Source: Brevundimonas sp. G8 (GTDB taxonomy: Bacteria > Pseudomonadota > Alphaproteobacteria > Caulobacterales > Caulobacteraceae). Taken from it: DNA of 64,000 bases. The stretch is from NCBI RefSeq assembly GCF_902506205.1, contig NZ_LR732816.1, forward strand, positions 2,179,604-2,243,603, read 5' to 3'. Position 1 is the first letter of the stretch. Each line of letters begins with the position of its first letter. Both the position numbers and the translations under genes were made by a program. The notes below the pieces were generated by a model. That model saw only the letters and a list, made by a program, of their open reading frames with translations, did not search any database and had not been told where the DNA came from. Positions 61,297 through 64,000 of this stretch are shown piece by piece.

Positions 61297-62187
61297 ATGA
61301 CCATCGATCTCACGGGCCGCGTTGCCATCGTCACCGGCGCGGGCGGAGGCCTGGGCCGCAGCCATGCCCTGGCGCTGGCGCGTCATGGCGCGCGGGTGGT
61401 GGTCAATGATCTGGCGGCGGCGGCGTGCGAGAGCGTGGCGGCCGAGATCCAAGCCTTTGGCGGCGAGGCTTTGCCGTGGACCTGCAGCGTGACAGATCGC
61501 GACGGTGTGGTAGCGATGGTCGAGGGGGTGATCCACCAATGGGGCGGGGTCGACATCCTGGTGAACAATGCCGGGATTCTACGCGATCGCACTTTCGCCA
61601 AAATGGATCTGGATGACTTCGCGCTGGTGCTCGACGTCCACCTGATGGGATCGGTCAATCTGACGAAGGCCGCATGGGCGCACATGCGCGACAAGGGCTA
61701 CGGGCGAGTGATCTTCACCACCTCGTCCTCCGGTCTTTACGGGAACTTCGGCCAGTCGAACTACGGGGCCGCCAAGATGGCGTTGGTCGGACTGATGCAG
61801 ACCCTGGCGCTCGAAGGTCAAAAATTCGACATCCGCGTCAACTGCCTGGCGCCAAGCGCCGCGACGCAGATGACCGAGGGCCTCTACTCCGAGGAGGACC
61901 TCAAGGGGCTGTCGACCGATCTGGTCAGCCCCGGAGTGGTCGCGCTCGCCAGCGCGAACGCGCCGACCAAGACCATCTTGCTGGCGGGTTCCGGCGCCTT
62001 CGAACAGGCGCATATCACCATGACGCAGGGGATCTTCGTGGGAGAACGCTCCGACTCTGCGGACCAGATCGAGGGCTTGTGGGGCCGGATCGGCAGTCGG
62101 GACAATGAGCGCGTGCCTGAAGCCGGATCCGCCCAGTACACCCATGAAGTCGCACAACGGACCCGCGCTCTAAACGAAATCGCCTGA
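61297..62187 (+). CDS. SDR similar to (3R)-hydroxyacyl-CoA dehydrogenase of MFE-2
   Basis: This 296-residue SDR has VTGAGGGLGRSHALALARHG, ARVVVNDLA, NNAGILRDRTFAKM and the catalytic Ser-Tyr-Lys in TSSSGLYGNFGQSNYGAAK. These match the dehydrogenase unit of peroxisomal multifunctional enzyme 2 and bacterial relatives in steroid and fatty acid breakdown. The C-terminal 60 residues (GAFEQAHITMTQGIFVGE) are an extension typical of this subgroup. It is divergent from the TonB receptor and is likely co-regulated with the acyl-CoA ligase operon. Confidence 0.88.
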   Translation: MTIDLTGRVAIVTGAGGGLGRSHALALARHGARVVVNDLAAAACESVAAEIQAFGGEALPWTCSVTDRDGVVAMVEGVIHQWGGVDILVNNAGILRDRTFAKMDLDDFALVLDVHLMGSVNLTKAAWAHMRDKGYGRVIFTTSSSGLYGNFGQSNYGAAKMALVGLMQTLALEGQKFDIRVNCLAPSAATQMTEGLYSEEDLKGLSTDLVSPGVVALASANAPTKTILLAGSGAFEQAHITMTQGIFVGERSDSADQIEGLWGRIGSRDNERVPEAGSAQYTHEVAQRTRALNEIA

Positions 62188-62293
62188 GCAGGCTGTCAGC
62201 GCTGCTGCGTCAAATGCGGCTTACGGCTAGTTATCCAAGATGTCTTAGCTTGATGCGAAAGCTTGGATTCGGCCGCGGCGAAGCGTGTCGGCC

Positions 62294-62326
62294 GCCCGCA
62301 CCAGCTTCCTAAAGGTTGGTGCGGGC
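62294..62326. terminator. Convergent terminator hairpin at the poxB stop
   Basis: A perfect 10-bp stem GCCCGCACCA / TGGTGCGGGC whose loop and right arm include the last codons and stop of the poxB-like gene. The 121-base gap to the SDR contains nothing else that I recognise. Confidence 0.6.
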
Positions 62327-64000
62327 CAGTTCGAGGACCTCGTCGCCGCGGCCGTTCATGATGGCCTTGAGCATGAAGAGGCTGAAGCCCTTGGCCTGTT
62401 CCAGCTTGATCTTGGGCGGGATGACGAGTTCCTGGCTGGCGGTGACGACATCGACCAGGGCGGGGCCGGGGTGGGCCATAGCTTGGGCGATCGCGTCCTC
62501 TAACTGGTCAGACTCCTCGACGCGGAAGGCCTTGACGTCCATGGCCGTCGCCATGGCGGCGAAGTCGGGGTTCTGAAGGTCGGTGCCGGTGTCCAGGAAG
62601 CCGGCGGCCTTCATCTCCATGGCGACGAAGCCCAGCGAGCCGTTGTTGAAGACGATCACCTTCAACGGCAGACCCAACTGGGTCAGGCTGATGAAATCGC
62701 CCATCATCATGGTGAAACCGCCGTCGCCCGACAGGGAGATCACTTGCCGATCCGGCGCGGCGGCCTGGGCGCCGATGCCTTGCAGCATCGCATTGGCCAT
62801 GGAGCCGTGGTTGAACGACCCCAGCAACCGCCGCCGACCGTTCATCTTCAGATAGCGCGCCGCCCAGACGGTCGGGGTGCCAACGTCGGCGGTGAAGATC
62901 GCATCGTCGGAGGCCAGGCGGCTGACGACCTCGGCCACATATTGCGGGTGGATGGGACGGCCTCTGGACGAGGGGCGGGCCAGGTCGTCCAGGCCTTTTC
63001 GCGCCTCGCCATAGTGTTTGCGCGCGGCGTCGAGGAAGCGCGACGACCGCTCAGGCTTCAGTTGCGGGAGAAGGGCGGCGACGGTTTCGGCCACGTCCCC
63101 GACCACCCCCTGGGCCAGGTGGGCGCGCTTGCCCAGGCTGGACGGGTCATGGTCGATCTGGATGATCTTGGCATAGGACGGATAGAAGTTGCGATAGGGG
63201 AAGTCAGTGCCCAGCATGACCAGGGCGTCGCAGTTTATCATGGCGTGATAGCCGGACGAGAAGCCGATCAGGCCGGTCATGCCGACGTCATAGGGATTGT
63301 CCCATTCGACATGCTCCTTGCCGCGCAGGGCGTGGACGACCGGGGCCTGAAGCGCCTCGGCCAGAGCCAGGACCTGATCGTGGGCGCCGGCGCAGCCGCT
63401 GCCGGCCAGGATGGTGACCTTGTCGGCGCCGTTCAGCAGTTCGGCCGCACGCGCCACATCGGCCAGAGCAGGGCTGATGCGGGGCTTGCCCGGCGGGCTC
63501 CAGTCGGGCGAGGCCCCGTCGGGCGCCTGGGCCAGGGCCACATCGCCGGGAAGGACGATCACCGCCACCCCGCCCTTGCCGACGGCGGTGTTGAGGGCGC
63601 GCGCCAGGACGCCCGGCATCTGGGCCGGATTGGACACCAGTTCGCAGAAGTCGCTGCACTCGCGGAACAGCTCCTGCGGATGGGTCTCCTGGAAATAGCC
63701 CAGGCCGATCTCGGAGGAGGGGATGTGGGCGGCGATGGCCAACACCGGAACCCGGTTGCGATGACAGTCGAACAGGCCGTTGATCAGATGCAGGTTTCCC
63801 GGCCCGCAACTGCCGGCGCAGACCGCCAGTTCGCCGGTGATCGCCGCCTCTGCGCCCGCAGCGAAGGCGGCCGTCTCCTCGTGGCGGACATGCATCCATT
63901 GGATGTCGTCGAAGCGGCGCAGGCTGTCGTTCAGCCCGTTCAGGCTGTCGCCCGTGACGCCCCATATCCGGCGCACGCCGGCCGAGGCCAGGGTCTTCGC
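62309..64000 (-). CDS. poxB: Pyruvate dehydrogenase (quinone), N-terminally cut by window end
   Basis: This thiamine-diphosphate flavoenzyme of the PoxB type oxidises pyruvate to acetate and passes electrons to quinone at the membrane. The frame runs open to the window edge; about 564 residues are present of a usual 570-580, and the missing part is the first 10-15. The ThDP-activating Glu is in [13 protein letters not shown]. The ThDP motif is [12 protein letters not shown]...NN and the FAD/middle domain has [12 protein letters not shown]. Related acetolactate synthases have a different C-terminus. It is convergent with the SDR gene. Confidence 0.93.
   Translation of the reverse strand, partial: AKTLASAGVRRIWGVTGDSLNGLNDSLRRFDDIQWMHVRHEETAAFAAGAEAAITGELAVCAGSCGPGNLHLINGLFDCHRNRVPVLAIAAHIPSSEIGLGYFQETHPQELFRECSDFCELVSNPAQMPGVLARALNTAVGKGGVAVIVLPGDVALAQAPDGASPDWSPPGKPRISPALADVARAAELLNGADKVTILAGSGCAGAHDQVLALAEALQAPVVHALRGKEHVEWDNPYDVGMTGLIGFSSGYHAMINCDALVMLGTDFPYRNFYPSYAKIIQIDHDPSSLGKRAHLAQGVVGDVAETVAALLPQLKPERSSRFLDAARKHYGEARKGLDDLARPSSRGRPIHPQYVAEVVSRLASDDAIFTADVGTPTVWAARYLKMNGRRRLLGSFNHGSMANAMLQGIGAQAAAPDRQVISLSGDGGFTMMMGDFISLTQLGLPLKVIVFNNGSLGFVAMEMKAAGFLDTGTDLQNPDFAAMATAMDVKAFRVEESDQLEDAIAQAMAHPGPALVDVVTASQELVIPPKIKLEQAKGFSLFMLKAIMNGRGDEVLELARTNL

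Overview
The window is high-GC alphaproteobacterial DNA, most likely from Caulobacteraceae and probably close to Brevundimonas. The evidence is the flgF-flgG-flgA-flgH block facing fliL-fliM with a DUF6468 and a MotE-like gene behind it, the TonB-receptor-rich content, and small DUF2849 and DUF3297 proteins. The genus is inferred from gene content; no search was run.

Core part (1-20.4 kb). A 5'-truncated dxs is followed by an NYN/OST-HTH protein and a GcvA-like LysR regulator. The regulator faces a sulfate assimilation operon: cysG, DUF2849, cysI, a DUF934-CysH fusion and cysK. A palindromic intergenic repeat separates this from a DUF885 peptidase-like protein, two small paralogous envelope proteins, the flagellar genes, DUF3297, an M28 peptidase and tRNA-Leu(TAA). 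A sigma-54 promoter lies in front of flgF.

Island scar (20.4-21.8 kb). Directly after tRNA-Leu lie a small open frame, a TIR-domain gene broken by a frameshift and a stop codon, and an internally deleted IS6-family element.

Catabolic region A (21.8-37.6 kb). It contains an OprB porin, an acyl-CoA ligase-thiolase-IclR operon, and a divergent operon of a GntR regulator, a phytanoyl-CoA dioxygenase-like oxygenase, an SDR, an AEC carrier, a gamma-carbonic anhydrase and a D-lactate dehydrogenase-like flavoprotein. After these come a second SDR and an operon of two PPC/DUF296 proteins with a TRAP transporter. Four copies of one palindrome, GGTCCR-N5-TGGACY, lie in pairs in the two divergent promoter regions. 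They tie the whole region to one regulator, probably the IclR protein. The substrate is not evident.

A gene-poor stretch (37.6-38.9 kb) holds a terminator, an IS6-like end and a possible recombinase fragment.

Alginate locus (38.9-51.6 kb). It contains a TonB receptor, a FadR-type GntR regulator, PL6 and PL17 lyases, an MFS hexuronate-type transporter, an SDR (likely DEH reductase), a GDSL hydrolase and a KDG kinase. This gives a nearly complete path from extracellular alginate to KDPG. ACCAATTGGT palindromes precede the receptor and the lyase operon.

Catabolic region B (52.2-62.2 kb). A minus-strand run (TonB receptor, acyl-CoA ligase, TetR, beta-lactamase-fold serine hydrolase, MFS, carboxylesterase) faces an SDR similar to the hydroxyacyl-CoA dehydrogenase part of MFE-2. 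It looks like uptake, hydrolysis and CoA activation of a lipophilic ester. The window ends inside a poxB-like gene.
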